A stretch of 64,000 bases of DNA from Pseudomonas mendocina (GCF_900636545.1 NZ_LR134290.1:3844001-3908000), one strand, 5' to 3'. Positions 38,467 to 52,568 are shown, counted from the stretch's first letter. Notes: generated from the sequence alone by a model not told the origin. Numbers and translations: made by a program.

Positions 38467-39247
38467 CAGACTTCCCCTGCTTGTGAGGCTCTCCGCGCAC
38501 GGCCTTCTCTGTCTCTGTAAGGATGCCGCGCAGGATATTCATTTCCAGCTTGCTCACCGCACTGCGCCCATAAAGACGGCGCAGGCGAGTCATCAGGTGC
38601 CGCGGCTTCTGCGGATCGAGAAAACCGATCATCACCAGCACGCGACGCAAATGGCCGTAGAAAGACTCAAGCTCATCCGCCGTCGCCGCCTGGGAGTTGA
38701 GCATCGCCGTGGTTTCCAGCTTCTCCACCTTGCTCGGCAGATTTTGCGCTGTCAGCCAGGCCATGCGCACTTCATAGGCCAGCACCTGCACCGCCGCCGC
38801 CAGATTCAGCGAGCTGAACTCAGGGTTGGACGGGATATGCACGTGGTATTGACATCGCTGCAGTTCCTCGTTGGTCAGGCCGGCGTATTCACGACCGAAG
38901 ACCAACGCCACTTCGCCGCCCGCAGCAGCCTGCTCGCAACTGGCCACACCGCACTCGCGAGGGTCGAGCAGGGGCCAGGGAATGCGCCGATCGCGCGCAC
39001 TGGTGCCAACCACCAGGATGCAGCCGACCAACGCTTCTTCCAGCGTGTCGACCACCTGCGCGGCATCCAGCACATCGGTGGCGCCAGAGGCACGCGCGAC
39101 GGCCTCGCCACTGGGGAAATCCTCGGGCGCCACCAGCACCAGACGCGACAGCCCCATGTTTTTCATTGCCCGCGCGGCACCGCCGATATTGCCCGGATGA
39201 CTGGTACCCACCAGAACGACGCGAATATTGTCCAGCAACGCCGACAC
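38459..39247 (-). CDS. trmJ: tRNA (cytidine/uridine-2'-O)-methyltransferase TrmJ
   Basis: A 262-residue SPOUT methyltransferase that 2'-O-methylates position 32 of tRNAs. SPOUT motifs are present: motif 1 [23 protein letters not shown], motif 2 [14 protein letters not shown] and motif 3 [21 protein letters not shown] (trefoil knot). The C-terminal extension (about 170-262) is typical of TrmJ. It is divergent from suhB and overlaps cysE at its 3' end. Confidence 0.95.
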   Translation of the reverse strand: MSALLDNIRVVLVGTSHPGNIGGAARAMKNMGLSRLVLVAPEDFPSGEAVARASGATDVLDAAQVVDTLEEALVGCILVVGTSARDRRIPWPLLDPRECGVASCEQAAAGGEVALVFGREYAGLTNEELQRCQYHVHIPSNPEFSSLNLAAAVQVLAYEVRMAWLTAQNLPSKVEKLETTAMLNSQAATADELESFYGHLRRVLVMIGFLDPQKPRHLMTRLRRLYGRSAVSKLEMNILRGILTETEKAVRGEPHKQGKSDV

Positions 39248-39383
39248 TCTCAGAAACGATTAGGGGGCAACGATCTTACCCAAGCCCTGGCGTGATTGCC
39301 ATGCGAGGTACAGACGGCGCTTCATCAACAACGGTTTTCTGCTAACATGGCCGGCTTTCTTTAACGCCCCAGGTGAACCTCCC

Positions 39384-40199
39384 ATGCAGCCCATGCTGAA
39401 TATCGCCCTGCGCGCCGCTCGCAGCGCCGGTGAAATGATCTTTCGCTCCATCGAGCGCCTGGATGTCATCTCGGTCGACGAGAAGGATGCCAAGGATTAC
39501 GTCACCGAGGTCGACAAGGCCGCAGAACTGATGATCGTCCAGGCCATCCGCAAGGCCTACCCGACCCACAGCTTCCTGGGTGAAGAAGGCGGCGTACTGG
39601 AAGGCAGCGGCGAAGGCGCCGACTACCAGTGGATCATCGACCCGCTGGACGGCACCACCAACTTCGTTCGCGGCGTACCGCACTTCGCCATCAGCATCGC
39701 CTGCAAATACCGCGGCCGCCTGGAGCACGCCATCGTCCTCGACCCGGTGCGCCAGGAAGAATTCACCGCCAGTCGCGGCCGTGGCGCCGCGCTCAATGGC
39801 CGCCGCCTGCGCGTCAGCAATCGCAAGAGCCTCGAGGGCGCCCTGCTCGGCACCGGCTTCCCGTTCCGCGATGGCCAGCTCGACCACCTGGACAACTACC
39901 TGAACATGTTCCGCAGCCTGACCGGCCAGACCGCCGGCATTCGCCGCGCAGGCGCCGCGAGCCTGGACCTGGCATACGTTGCCGCCGGCCGCTTCGACGC
40001 CTTCTGGGAATTCGGCCTGTCCGAGTGGGACATGGCAGCCGGCGCCCTGTTGATTCAGGAAGCAGGCGGCCTGGTCAGCGACTTCAGCGGCGGCCATGAA
40101 TTCCTCGAGAAGGGCCAGATCGTTGCCGGTAACACCAAGTGTTTCAAGGCCGTACTGACCGCAATCCAGCCGCACCTGGCGCCATCGATGAAACGCTAA
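39384..40199 (+). CDS. suhB: Inositol-1-monophosphatase family protein SuhB
   Basis: A 271-residue Mg2+/Li+-sensitive phosphatase. Motif A is EVDKAAE with GEEGG, motif B is DPLDGTTNFVRGVPHFAISI, and a WDMAAGALL motif is near the C terminus. In E. coli SuhB also binds the rRNA antitermination complex, and in P. aeruginosa it affects virulence regulation. Full length. It diverges from trmJ across a 136-base gap that must contain both promoters, though I do not pick a clear one. Confidence 0.95.
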   Translation: MQPMLNIALRAARSAGEMIFRSIERLDVISVDEKDAKDYVTEVDKAAELMIVQAIRKAYPTHSFLGEEGGVLEGSGEGADYQWIIDPLDGTTNFVRGVPHFAISIACKYRGRLEHAIVLDPVRQEEFTASRGRGAALNGRRLRVSNRKSLEGALLGTGFPFRDGQLDHLDNYLNMFRSLTGQTAGIRRAGAASLDLAYVAAGRFDAFWEFGLSEWDMAAGALLIQEAGGLVSDFSGGHEFLEKGQIVAGNTKCFKAVLTAIQPHLAPSMKR

Positions 40200-40207
40200 G
40201 CGTCCAT

Positions 40208-40324
40208 CGAGCAATAAAAAAACGCCTGGAGAGATTTTTGACGTCGCGTAGCGACGGCCCGAAGGGTGGCGGCCAAGGATGGCAGGCCACAAAAAACGCC
40301 CCGAGGGGCGTTTTTTATTGCTCG
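40208..40324. repeat. Long inverted repeat around the suhB terminator
   Basis: CGAGCAATAAAAAAACGCC (40208-40226) is matched in inverse by GGCGTTTTTTATTGCTCG (40307-40324), identical except for one A/T in the homopolymer. Between them are a GTCGC-GTA-GCGAC hairpin and a GGGTGGCGGCCAAGGATGGC stretch. Both outer arms could fold as one stem or act separately. Confidence 0.7.
40290..40319. terminator. Bidirectional terminator between suhB and the glycine-zipper gene
   Basis: AAAAAACGCCCC-GA-GGGGCGTTTTTT is a perfect symmetric hairpin with A and T tracts, so it can stop both convergent genes. Confidence 0.9.
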
Positions 40325-40330
40325 AATTTC

Positions 40331-40873
40331 TTACTGGGTCTGCTGCACCAACACCAACTCGCCCTGCTTGTTGACCGGAATACGGCTGCCCGGATCACGA
40401 TCCATGCGTACGGTACCAACCTTCTCGCCCAGCTGGTACTTCACGTCATAGCCCACCAGTTTTTCGCTGGTATCGGTCACGGTGTTGCAGCGGGTTTCGG
40501 TTGTGGTGTAGGTGTCACGCTGCTGCATGCCTTCCTGAATCTTGTTACCGGCATAACCGCCGCCAACTGCGCCGGCGACGGTAGCGATCTTCTTGCCAGT
40601 GCCGCCACCTACCTGATTACCCAGCAGACCACCGGCGATGGCGCCAATAGCCGTACCGGCGATCTGGTGCTGATCCTGTACCGGACGTTGACGGGTGACG
40701 GTCACGTCCTTGCATACCTCCCGCGGCGTTTTCACGGTTTCGTTGATCGGCGTAACCGCCAGCACCTCGGCATAGTCCGGGCCGCGATCAACCAGGCTGT
40801 AAGTAGCCACGGCACCACCAGCGGTCACACCCACAGCACCCAGTACGGCACCTACCAACATTGACTTGTTCAT
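40331..40873 (-). CDS. Glycine-zipper 2TM-domain protein
   Basis: A 180-residue envelope protein. The N-terminal hydrophobic segment (residues 4-26) is a signal anchor without a lipobox Cys. A glycine-zipper domain follows at about 72-110 (IAGTAIGAIAGGLLGNQVGGG and AGAVGGGYAGNKIQ), as in SlyB/Rickettsia 17-kDa antigens. The C-terminal part holds a single conserved-looking Cys and VGYDVKYQLGE. The family is envelope-associated, but no specific role is established here. It converges on suhB, with a symmetric terminator between them. Confidence 0.85.
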   Translation of the reverse strand: MNKSMLVGAVLGAVGVTAGGAVATYSLVDRGPDYAEVLAVTPINETVKTPREVCKDVTVTRQRPVQDQHQIAGTAIGAIAGGLLGNQVGGGTGKKIATVAGAVGGGYAGNKIQEGMQQRDTYTTTETRCNTVTDTSEKLVGYDVKYQLGEKVGTVRMDRDPGSRIPVNKQGELVLVQQTQ

Positions 40874-40927
40874 TTTATGTGTCTCCTAGGCTCGGCGACT
40901 CGCGCCCTTCTCCCTGCCTAGGACAGC

Positions 40928-40963
40928 AAAAAGCCGCGACAAGTTCGACCTGCCGCGGCTTTC
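40928..40963 (-). terminator. secF terminator
   Basis: On the minus strand AAAGCCGCG, a loop of about 18 bases and CGCGGCTTTTT follow the secF stop. Intrinsic terminator of the tgt-yajC-secDF run. Confidence 0.85.
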
Positions 40964-40991
40964 GCTGACTTTCATGAAGTCGATCACACCA

Positions 40992-41909
40992 TCAGGGACG
41001 ACCGTCGTCTGCCTCGGCTTCAGCCACCGGAGGAATCAGATCCTCCACGCTGAGTTTCAGCCATACCAATACCGTGGCACCGATGTAGACCGACGAGTAG
41101 GTACCCACCACCACACCCACCAGCAGGGTCAGGGCGAAGGCGGCCAGCACGTCGCCACCGAAGAACAGCAGCGCCAGCAGCGCCAATGCGGTGGACAGCG
41201 ATGTCGCGATGGTACGCAGCAAGGTCTGGGTGATCGAAATGTCGACGTTCTCGATCAGCGAGGTCTTGCGCAGCACGCGGAAGTTCTCACGGATACGGTC
41301 GTAGATGATGATGGTGTCGTTGAGCGAGTAACCGATCATCGCCAACACGGCTGCCAGCACCGTCAGGTCGAACGGAACCTGGAAGAACGCCAGCACGCCC
41401 AGCGTGATCACCACGTCGTGCACCAGCGACGCGATGGCACCGACACCGAACTTCCATTGGAAGCGGAACGCCAGGTACAACAGGATGCCGCCGAGCGCCA
41501 GGAGCATGGCAATACCGCCCTGGTCACGCAGCTCCTCACCCACTTGCGGCCCGACGAACTCGACGCGCTTGACCTCAAAGCGCGTCGCTTCATCGACCTT
41601 GCGCAGCGCAGCCGCGACCTGCTTGCCCAAGTCCGGATCATCGCCAGCCAGGCGCACCAGCACGTCGGTACTGGCACCGAAGCTTTGCACCACGGCATCG
41701 GCATAGCCTGCCTGACCCAGCTCGGTCTTGATCAGATCGAGATTGGCCGGCTGCTCGTACTGCAGCTCGATCAGAGTGCCGCCCGTGAAGTCCAGACCGA
41801 AGTTCAGTCCCTTGGCGAACAGTGCGCCCAGGCCGATCAGCGTCAGTACGACCGTAATGGAGAAGGCGATATTGCGGATCGCCATGAAACGAATGGTTGA
41901 TTTGATCAT
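40992..41909 (-). CDS. secF: Protein translocase subunit SecF
   Basis: A 305-residue inner-membrane protein with six transmembrane helices: the first at about 12-34, then a periplasmic domain, then five from about 130 on. The motif GLDFTGGTLIEL follows the first helix, and YSLNDTIIIYDRIREN lies in the RND-like core. With SecD it uses proton motive force to pull preproteins out of SecYEG. Start 10 bases after secD. Confidence 0.96.
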   Translation of the reverse strand: MIKSTIRFMAIRNIAFSITVVLTLIGLGALFAKGLNFGLDFTGGTLIELQYEQPANLDLIKTELGQAGYADAVVQSFGASTDVLVRLAGDDPDLGKQVAAALRKVDEATRFEVKRVEFVGPQVGEELRDQGGIAMLLALGGILLYLAFRFQWKFGVGAIASLVHDVVITLGVLAFFQVPFDLTVLAAVLAMIGYSLNDTIIIYDRIRENFRVLRKTSLIENVDISITQTLLRTIATSLSTALALLALLFFGGDVLAAFALTLLVGVVVGTYSSVYIGATVLVWLKLSVEDLIPPVAEAEADDGRP

Positions 41910-41918
41910 GGCTGCACC

Positions 41919-43787
41919 TCAGATCCACAGCTTCTTGACGTTGCGGCCACCGAAGATCAGGTTGACCAGACCTCGGGTGAACATGATGGCTGTGAACATC
42001 GAAGTCACGATCCCCAGCGACATGGTCACGGCGAAGCCCTTGACCGGCCCGGTACCCATGGCAAACAGGATGCCGCCGACCAGCAAGGTGGTCAGGTTAC
42101 TGTCGAGAATCGCCGAGTAGGCACGATCGAAGCCTTCATGAATCGCGCGCTGCACCGGTAGCCCGTTGGCCAGCTCCTCGCGTATCCGCGAGAAGATCAG
42201 CACGTTGGCATCCACCGCCATACCCAGCGTCAGCACGATACCGGCGATACCCGGCAAGGTCAGGGTGGCACCGATGGCCGACATCAAGCCCACCAGCAGC
42301 ACCAGGTTGAACGCCAGAGCTACGGTCGCCAGCACACCGAAGAAGCGGTAGATGGCGATGATGAAGATGGCCACGAAGACCATTGCCCACTCGGTAGAGG
42401 CGATACCCTTGGCGATGTTCTCGGCCCCCAGACTCGGGCCGATGGTGCGTTCTTCGGCGAAGTACATCGGCGCGGCCAGACCACCTGCACGCAGCAGCAG
42501 CGCCAGTTCCGAAGACTCGCCCTGGCCGTTCAGGCCGGTGATACGGAACTGGCTGCCCAGCGCGGACTGGATGGTCGCCAGACTGATGATCTTCTTCTCT
42601 TCGACGAACGAAGAGACGGCGACTTCCTGCTCGACGCCGTCGACGTTCTGACGCACGTAGCGGGTGACCGGCTTCTGTTCGATGAAGATCACCGCCATGC
42701 TGCGGCCGACATTGTTGCGCGTGGCGCGATTCATCAAGTCGCCGCCATGACCGTCGAGGCGAATGTTCACCTGCGGACGACCATTCTCGTCGAAGCTCGC
42801 CTGAGCGTCGGTGACCTGGTCACCGGTGATGATCAGCTCACGCTCGAGCTGTACCGGCGGACGGCCTTCCTCGCGGAAGCCGAAAGCCTCGGTCGCACCG
42901 CGCGGCGCGTCGAAGTCGGCCTGCAGACGAAACTCCAGGTTCGCGGTCTTGCCGAGAATACGCTTGGCTTCGGCGGTGTCCTGGACACCAGGCAGCTCGA
43001 CGACGATGCGGTTGGCACCCTGGCGCTGAACCAGCGGCTCGGCCACGCCGAGTTCGTTGACGCGGTTACGCACGGTGGTGAGGTTCTGGCGAATGGAATA
43101 TTCGCGAATCTCGGCGATCTTCGCCTGGGTCAGACCCAGCTGCAGAATCTGCTGACCATTGCGCTCGACAGTGGTCAGTTCGAAATCGCTGTAATCCTTA
43201 CGAATCAGGCGCTGCGCCTTGTCCAGCGAATCACTGTCGGCAAAGCCGAGCTGAATGCGGCCATTGCTTTCCGGCATGCTGCGGTAGCGCACGCGCTCCT
43301 TGCGCAGCAGGCTCTTGATTTCACCTTCATAGACCTTGCGGCGCACATCCAGCGCCTTGTCCATGTCAACTTCCAGTAGGAAGTGCACGCCACCGGACAG
43401 GTCCAGACCGAGCTTCATCGGGCTCGCCCCCAGGCTACGCAGCCAATCGGGCGTGGTCTGCGCCAGGTTCAGCGCTACGACGTAGTCATCGCCCAGCGCC
43501 CGACGGACGATGTCCTTGGCCGGCAACTGGTCATCCTGCTTGATCAGACGAATCAGGCCGCCACGGCCACGCTCGTCGATGCTGGCAGCCTTGACGGCAA
43601 TGCCGGCATCGGTCAACGCCTTGCTGGCACGGTCGACATCCGCCTGCTGGATGCTCAGCGCCGAGCTGGCGCCACTGATCTGCACGGCTGGATCATCTGG
43701 ATAGAGGTTGGGAATGGAGTAGACCAGGCCGATCGCCAGTACGGACAGAATCAGCAGGTACTTCCACAGAGGGTATTTATTGAGCAT
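41919..43787 (-). CDS. secD: Protein translocase subunit SecD
   Basis: A 622-residue inner-membrane protein. The first transmembrane helix is residues 8-28, and a large periplasmic domain has LGLDLSGGVHFLLEVD. Five further helices follow after about residue 450, with GMAVDANVLIFSRIREE in the RND core. It pairs with SecF. The length agrees with pseudomonad SecD. It lies 69 bases after yajC; that gap holds a GC-rich hairpin. Confidence 0.96.
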   Translation of the reverse strand: MLNKYPLWKYLLILSVLAIGLVYSIPNLYPDDPAVQISGASSALSIQQADVDRASKALTDAGIAVKAASIDERGRGGLIRLIKQDDQLPAKDIVRRALGDDYVVALNLAQTTPDWLRSLGASPMKLGLDLSGGVHFLLEVDMDKALDVRRKVYEGEIKSLLRKERVRYRSMPESNGRIQLGFADSDSLDKAQRLIRKDYSDFELTTVERNGQQILQLGLTQAKIAEIREYSIRQNLTTVRNRVNELGVAEPLVQRQGANRIVVELPGVQDTAEAKRILGKTANLEFRLQADFDAPRGATEAFGFREEGRPPVQLERELIITGDQVTDAQASFDENGRPQVNIRLDGHGGDLMNRATRNNVGRSMAVIFIEQKPVTRYVRQNVDGVEQEVAVSSFVEEKKIISLATIQSALGSQFRITGLNGQGESSELALLLRAGGLAAPMYFAEERTIGPSLGAENIAKGIASTEWAMVFVAIFIIAIYRFFGVLATVALAFNLVLLVGLMSAIGATLTLPGIAGIVLTLGMAVDANVLIFSRIREELANGLPVQRAIHEGFDRAYSAILDSNLTTLLVGGILFAMGTGPVKGFAVTMSLGIVTSMFTAIMFTRGLVNLIFGGRNVKKLWI

Positions 43788-43810
43788 GAACGGGCCGCCC
43801 GCTTAAGACG

Positions 43811-43831
43811 CGGGGCGCTGAAAGCGCCCCG
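43811..43831. terminator. Hairpin between yajC and secD
   Basis: CGGGGCGCT-GAA-AGCGCCCCG is a perfect 9-bp stem without a T tract in the yajC-secD gap. It may stabilise the yajC mRNA end or reduce read-through. Confidence 0.5.
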
Positions 43832-43856
43832 TGGAATGGAAAAACCGAGAACCGAA

Positions 43857-44186
43857 TCAGATGGCTTTCAGCGTGCCCTTGGGCAGGGTGGCGGCGATGG
43901 CCTGTTTCTGGAATTTCAGCTCGACGGTGTCAGACACCTCGATTACCACGAAATCGTCGGTAACCTTGGACACCTTGCCAGCGATACCACCGCTGGTGAC
44001 CACTTCGTCGCCCTTCTGCAGGCCGCCGAGCAGGTTCTTGTGCTCTTTGGCACGCTTGGCCTGCGGACGCCAGATCATCAAATAGAAGATGACCAGGAAG
44101 CCGATCAGGAAAACCCACTCGAAACCGCTGCCGGCAGGGCCGGCAGCCGCGGTGTCAGCGTAGGCGGCGGGGATGAAAAAGCTCAT
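43857..44186 (-). CDS. yajC: Sec translocon accessory protein YajC
   Basis: A 109-residue protein with an N-terminal membrane helix (about 20-42: WVFLIGFLVIFYLMIWRPQ), then a small cytoplasmic domain with LQKGDEVVTSGGIAGKV, the YajC signature. It associates with SecDF. Position between tgt and secD is conserved. Confidence 0.95.
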   Translation of the reverse strand: MSFFIPAAYADTAAAGPAGSGFEWVFLIGFLVIFYLMIWRPQAKRAKEHKNLLGGLQKGDEVVTSGGIAGKVSKVTDDFVVIEVSDTVELKFQKQAIAATLPKGTLKAI

Positions 44187-44227
44187 GTAACACTCCTAAT
44201 GGAAAGTATCTTCAAACGTTCGGGAAA

Positions 44228-46407
<2,180 letters not shown>

Positions 46408-46446
46408 GATTCGATTCGGAGGGGTATTTCTGCAGGGCGGCAAAGC

Positions 46447-47220
46447 TTACCGGATTTCACCCTGTCCGACCACGTGAGCCTGAGGCGCATATTTGGCGAC
46501 GATCCGCGCCAGCGTGCCATCTTTTTGCAGCGAGCGGATGGCGGCATTGAACGCCTCTAGCCTTCCCCGCAGGTTTCGATGCAGCCGCAAACGCAATTGA
46601 GAACGATGGATCGTCGGCCCTTCCTCCACCTGCCAGCGCGGTGACCGCAACTGCGCCTCTTCGTGCTGCAGATAGCGCCACTCCAGGCGGTCGAGGATGC
46701 CTGCCTCGCTGCGCCCTTGAGCGACGCGATAGATGAGCGCGCGAACATCGGCACCATCGTTACGCTGAAAGTGATCGCTGCCGGCATAGCCATAGCCGCG
46801 CACGGTGGCGATGGAGCGACCGCGCAGGTCCTGAAGGCGACTGTAGGGAAAACTCTTGCCGGGAGGGAAAATCAGCACCTCCTCGGTTTCCAGTACTGGC
46901 ACCGTCCACAACGAGACCTCGAATTGTTCGGCGTCGCTGCGCCAACTCTTGCTGACGCAACATTCGATCTGCAGCTGTCCCTCGCGAAAGAGTTTCTGCG
47001 TCCGCAGCGGCGGCAGTGGATGGCTGGCCAGCAGTTGTTCCGGCAGGCGTTCGTCCAGCGCGAGCATGAACTCATGGAGGATGCCGCTGACCTGGGGCTC
47101 CTCGACTATCCAGTAGGGCACCCAGCTTTCGTCGGTAACGGCATAGGTCAGGGTATCGGCCCGAGCGACAGGCATGAGCAGCAGGCCGGCAGCGAGCGCC
47201 CGGCACCATCCTTTGATCAC
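46447..47220 (-). CDS. Periplasmic solute-binding-domain protein (SBP_bac_3), orphan
   Basis: A 257-residue exported protein; the signal peptide is about residues 1-22 (ALAAGLLLMPVARAD). The mature part resembles amino-acid-binding proteins (YAVTDESWVPYWIVEEPQVSGILHEFMLALDERL; LQDLRGRSIATVRGYGY). No permease or ATPase genes are adjacent, and no signalling domain follows, so it may be a stand-alone sensor or binding protein. I chose the GTG at 47218-47220 because GGGAGGCG is correctly spaced; the frame is open 18 bases further. It lies 39 bases upstream of queA on the same strand. Confidence 0.8.
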   Translation of the reverse strand: MIKGWCRALAAGLLLMPVARADTLTYAVTDESWVPYWIVEEPQVSGILHEFMLALDERLPEQLLASHPLPPLRTQKLFREGQLQIECCVSKSWRSDAEQFEVSLWTVPVLETEEVLIFPPGKSFPYSRLQDLRGRSIATVRGYGYAGSDHFQRNDGADVRALIYRVAQGRSEAGILDRLEWRYLQHEEAQLRSPRWQVEEGPTIHRSQLRLRLHRNLRGRLEAFNAAIRSLQKDGTLARIVAKYAPQAHVVGQGEIR

Positions 47221-47395
47221 ACCGCCTCCCACGACCACCTCACCTCGAGGTCATTCATATAAGCGCCATACTCGGCAATTCTGATGACAGCGCGATTCTA
47301 GCCGCAACCGCAATATAAAAGCCGGACGCCCTCATCACTGCCATTGGCCGTTAGTACCGGAACGCATCGATAGCCAATTACCGCATTACCGCCGA

Positions 47396-47424
47396 TTGAC
47401 CGGCGCAAGGCGCATCCCTATACT
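47396..47424 (+). promoter_or_regulatory. tRNA-Leu promoter
   Basis: TTGACC (47396-47401) and TATACT (47419-47424) are separated by 17 bases and end 13 bases before the tRNA. A GCGCCGCC discriminator-like GC-rich stretch follows, as in stringent promoters. Confidence 0.8.
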
Positions 47425-47437
47425 GCGCCGCCATCGT

Positions 47438-47522
47438 GCCCCGGTGGCGGAATCGGTAGACGCGGCGGATTCAAAATCCGTTTTCGAAAGGAGTGGGAGT
47501 TCGAGTCTCCCCCGGGGCACCA
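47438..47522 (+). tRNA. tRNA-Leu (anticodon CAA)
   Basis: An 85-nt class II tRNA. The acceptor stem GCCCCGG pairs with CCGGGGC. The anticodon stem-loop GCGGA-TTCAAAA-TCCGT gives anticodon CAA (reads UUG). A long variable arm, the T-arm GTTCGAGTC, and discriminator A with encoded CCA (47520-47522) complete it. Confidence 0.97.
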
Positions 47523-47530
47523 CGATTCGA

Positions 47531-47562
47531 AGCCCGCAAGACATTGGTCTTGCGGGCTTTTT
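47531..47562 (+). terminator. tRNA-Leu terminator
   Basis: AGCCCGCAAGAC-ATTG-GTCTTGCGGGCT followed by TTTTT starts nine bases after the tRNA: a strong intrinsic terminator. Confidence 0.92.
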
Positions 47563-47671
47563 CGTATCTGCGGGAACAACCCGGGCAATTGTTGCAGGCA
47601 GGTTGCCGAGAAACTTTTCCGGCACCTCTTTAAGCCCCGTAAAACCTGGCTGGCGACCTTACTGGCAGGGG

Positions 47672-47858
47672 TTGGCAATTGCGCAAAAGTTAGCGTAGAG
47701 TGATCGAACTGTTTGCATGGGTCGCTGTGAATCGTGACTCTGGTGCAGCAGATCATCTAGATCCGCTACATCCCGCTCGACTTCTATTACTCCTTGCAAC
47801 CAGTCTCAGCCCTCTATATTTGGAGGCTGTCATCAACTCTAGTTTCAAGGAAAAAGAC
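47672..47858 (+). promoter_or_regulatory. Putative promoter and long 5' leader of the cold-shock gene
   Basis: TTGGCA (47672-47677) and TAGAGT (47696-47701), 18 bases apart, would give a 5' UTR of about 150 bases. Long leaders are normal for cold-shock mRNAs, where structure controls translation. No gene is evident in 47563-47858, although an open frame in register with the csp gene begins at 47700; its product is not conserved-looking. Confidence 0.4.
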
Positions 47859-48071
47859 ATGTCGAATCGTCAGAACGGTACCGTCAAGTGGTTTAACGAC
47901 GAGAAAGGTTTTGGTTTTATCACTCCCGAAAGCGGTCCGGATCTGTTCGTGCACTTCCGCGCGATCGAAGGTAACGGCTTCAAGAGCCTGAAAGAAGGCC
48001 AGAAAGTCAGCTTCGTAGCTGTGCAAGGTCAAAAAGGCATGCAGGCCGACCAGGTTCAAATCCTGGGCTGA
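47859..48071 (+). CDS. Cold-shock protein (CspA family)
   Basis: A 70-residue single cold-shock domain. RNP1 is GFGFI (in [11 protein letters not shown]) and RNP2 is LFVHF, with the opening NGTVKWFN. It binds single-stranded nucleic acid as an RNA chaperone. The ATG at 47859 is seven bases after AAGGA. It has its own terminator. P. aeruginosa has several such paralogues, so a specific symbol is not assigned. Confidence 0.95.
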   Translation: MSNRQNGTVKWFNDEKGFGFITPESGPDLFVHFRAIEGNGFKSLKEGQKVSFVAVQGQKGMQADQVQILG

Positions 48072-48088
48072 TTGCCGCTGCTTTGAAG

Positions 48089-48117
48089 AACCCCTGATCT
48101 CGATCAGGGGTTTTTTT
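48089..48117 (+). terminator. Cold-shock gene terminator
   Basis: AACCCCTGATCTCGATCAGGGGTT followed by a T run, 17 bases after the stop. Confidence 0.92.
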
Positions 48118-48175
48118 ATGCCTAGGGAAAAGTCGCGGTTAGAATGACGCGCACTTTCGTCACAGCGAGCCCATC

Positions 48176-48673
48176 ATGCCGAAACACCAGCTACGCCCGC
48201 AGGGAGACTTCCCCACTGCCGGGCTGATTCGTCGCCTGGCCGCCCTTTTCTATGATTTCCTGCTCTGCGTGGCACTGATCATGGTCGTCACCCTGATCTA
48301 TCAGCAGGGCATCCTGCGCCTGATTCACGGCGGCGATGCGCTGCTGGTAATGGCCGAAGCCGGCGCACTGGATCATGACCCGATCCTCGCCAGCCTGGTG
48401 CTGCTGTCGCTGTTCGCCTTCTTCGCCAAGTTCTGGACGCATAACGGCCAGACGCTGGGCATGCAGGCCTGGGGATTGCGCATTCAGAACGCCGACGGCA
48501 GCGCCATCGATCTGTGGCAGGCACTGCTACGCTTCGTGGTCGCCATCGGCTCCTGGCTGTTTGCAGGCCTGGGTTTTCTCTGGCTGTTATGGGACAAGCA
48601 GGGCCGCACCTGGCACGACATCTACTCGGACAGCCGCGTGGTTCAGCTGCCGAAGAACATTCACAAGAAGTAG
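48176..48673 (+). CDS. RDD-family membrane protein
   Basis: A 165-residue protein with three to four transmembrane segments (about 22-42, 62-84, 112-136). The family motif near the N terminus is RRLAALFYDFLL (the Arg and Asp of RDD), and the later NGQTLGMQAWGLRIQNADG is typical. Some RDD proteins act as Na+/H+ antiporters; for most, including this one, transport is unproven. It is a single gene with its own terminator. Confidence 0.88.
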   Translation: MPKHQLRPQGDFPTAGLIRRLAALFYDFLLCVALIMVVTLIYQQGILRLIHGGDALLVMAEAGALDHDPILASLVLLSLFAFFAKFWTHNGQTLGMQAWGLRIQNADGSAIDLWQALLRFVVAIGSWLFAGLGFLWLLWDKQGRTWHDIYSDSRVVQLPKNIHKK

Positions 48674-48685
48674 CCTGAGCAGATG

Positions 48686-48718
48686 CAAAAAAAGCCGGTT
48701 CACTGAACCGGCTTTTTT
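48686..48718. terminator. Bidirectional terminator between the RDD gene and lptG
   Basis: AAAAAAAGCCGGTTCACTGAACCGGCTTTTTT is a symmetric hairpin with A and T tracts, serving both convergent genes. Confidence 0.92.
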
Positions 48719-48734
48719 CATGCCCGCGATCGAC

Positions 48735-49791
48735 TCAGCCAGCCCGGCGCAGCAGCCAGACACCGGCCAGCGCGCAGATACCAGCCGGTACCAGTACCGC
48801 CAGCAGCGGCGAGAAGCCGAACACCAGGCTGGACGGGCCCAGCAGGTCCTGGGCAATACGGAAGATGAAACCGACCAGCACACCGGTGAAGACGCGCTGC
48901 CCCAAGGTTACCGAGCGCAGCGGGCCAAAGATGAAGGAAATCGCCATGAGCACCAGGGCACCAGTCACCAGCGGCTGCAACACCTTGGTCCAGAACGCCA
49001 GCCAATAGCGGGCGTTATTCAGCCCCTGCTCGCTCAGGTAGTGGATGTACTGCCACAACCCGGTCACCGACAGCGCCTCGGGCTCCATTACCACGGTGCC
49101 AAGCAGTTCCGGGTTGAGTTCGATATCCCAGCGCTCTTCGCGCTGGTTGACTACTTCGGAGTGGTCTTCATGCAGCAGCGTGGTCTTAACGTTGCTCAGC
49201 ATCCAGTGGTTGTCACGGTACTCGGCTCGGCGGGCGAAACTGGCCGAGAGCAGACGACGCTCATCGTCGAAACGATAGCGCGTGACGCCCAGCAGGACAC
49301 CGCCCGGTTGCACCGCGTTGATGTGCACGTACTCCTGCCCCTGGCGATGCCACATACCGCGCTTGGAGCTCTGCGCCGCACCGCCACCTTGTGCCAGCGC
49401 GCGATCTGCCTGGGCCTGATTCTCGGTCAGCGGTGCGACGTACTCGCCGATCAGAATGCCCGCCAGCATCAGCACCAGCATGGGTTTCATCACCGCCCAG
49501 ACGATACGCCCGATGGACACGCCGGCGGCACGCATGATGGTCAGCTCGCTGTTGCTGGCCAGGGTGCCGAGGCCGATCAGGCAGCCGATCAGCGCGGCCA
49601 TCGGCAACATCTCGTAGGCACGGCGCGGCGCCGTCAGCAGTACATACCAGAGCGCCTGGCCGAGGCCGTAGTCGCCCTTGTTCAGGTCGCCCAGCTCGTC
49701 GATGAAGGCGAACAGCAGCGCCAGGCCGAGGATGATGCCCAGCACAGCCAGAATGGCGAAGAACACCTGGGTACCGATGTAGCGATCCAAC

Positions 49792-49799
<8 letters not shown>
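48735..49799 (-). CDS. lptG: LPS export permease LptG
   Basis: A 354-residue inner-membrane subunit of the LptB2FGC exporter that extracts lipopolysaccharide. Three transmembrane helices at each end flank a periplasmic beta-jellyroll domain (about 110-260). The opening MAKLDRYIGTQVFFAILAVLGII and ASNSELTIMRAAGVSIGRI (coupling helix for LptB) are diagnostic. The ATG at 49799 overlaps the lptF stop by eight bases. Confidence 0.95.
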
Positions 49800-52547
<2,748 letters not shown>

Positions 52548-52568
52548 CGCCGCAGCCGGGCCATGCCT

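Noticed and set aside
47700..47858. N-terminal extension of the cold-shock protein
   Set aside because: The cold-shock domain starts at 47859 with a good SD; the upstream frame is in the presumed 5' leader.
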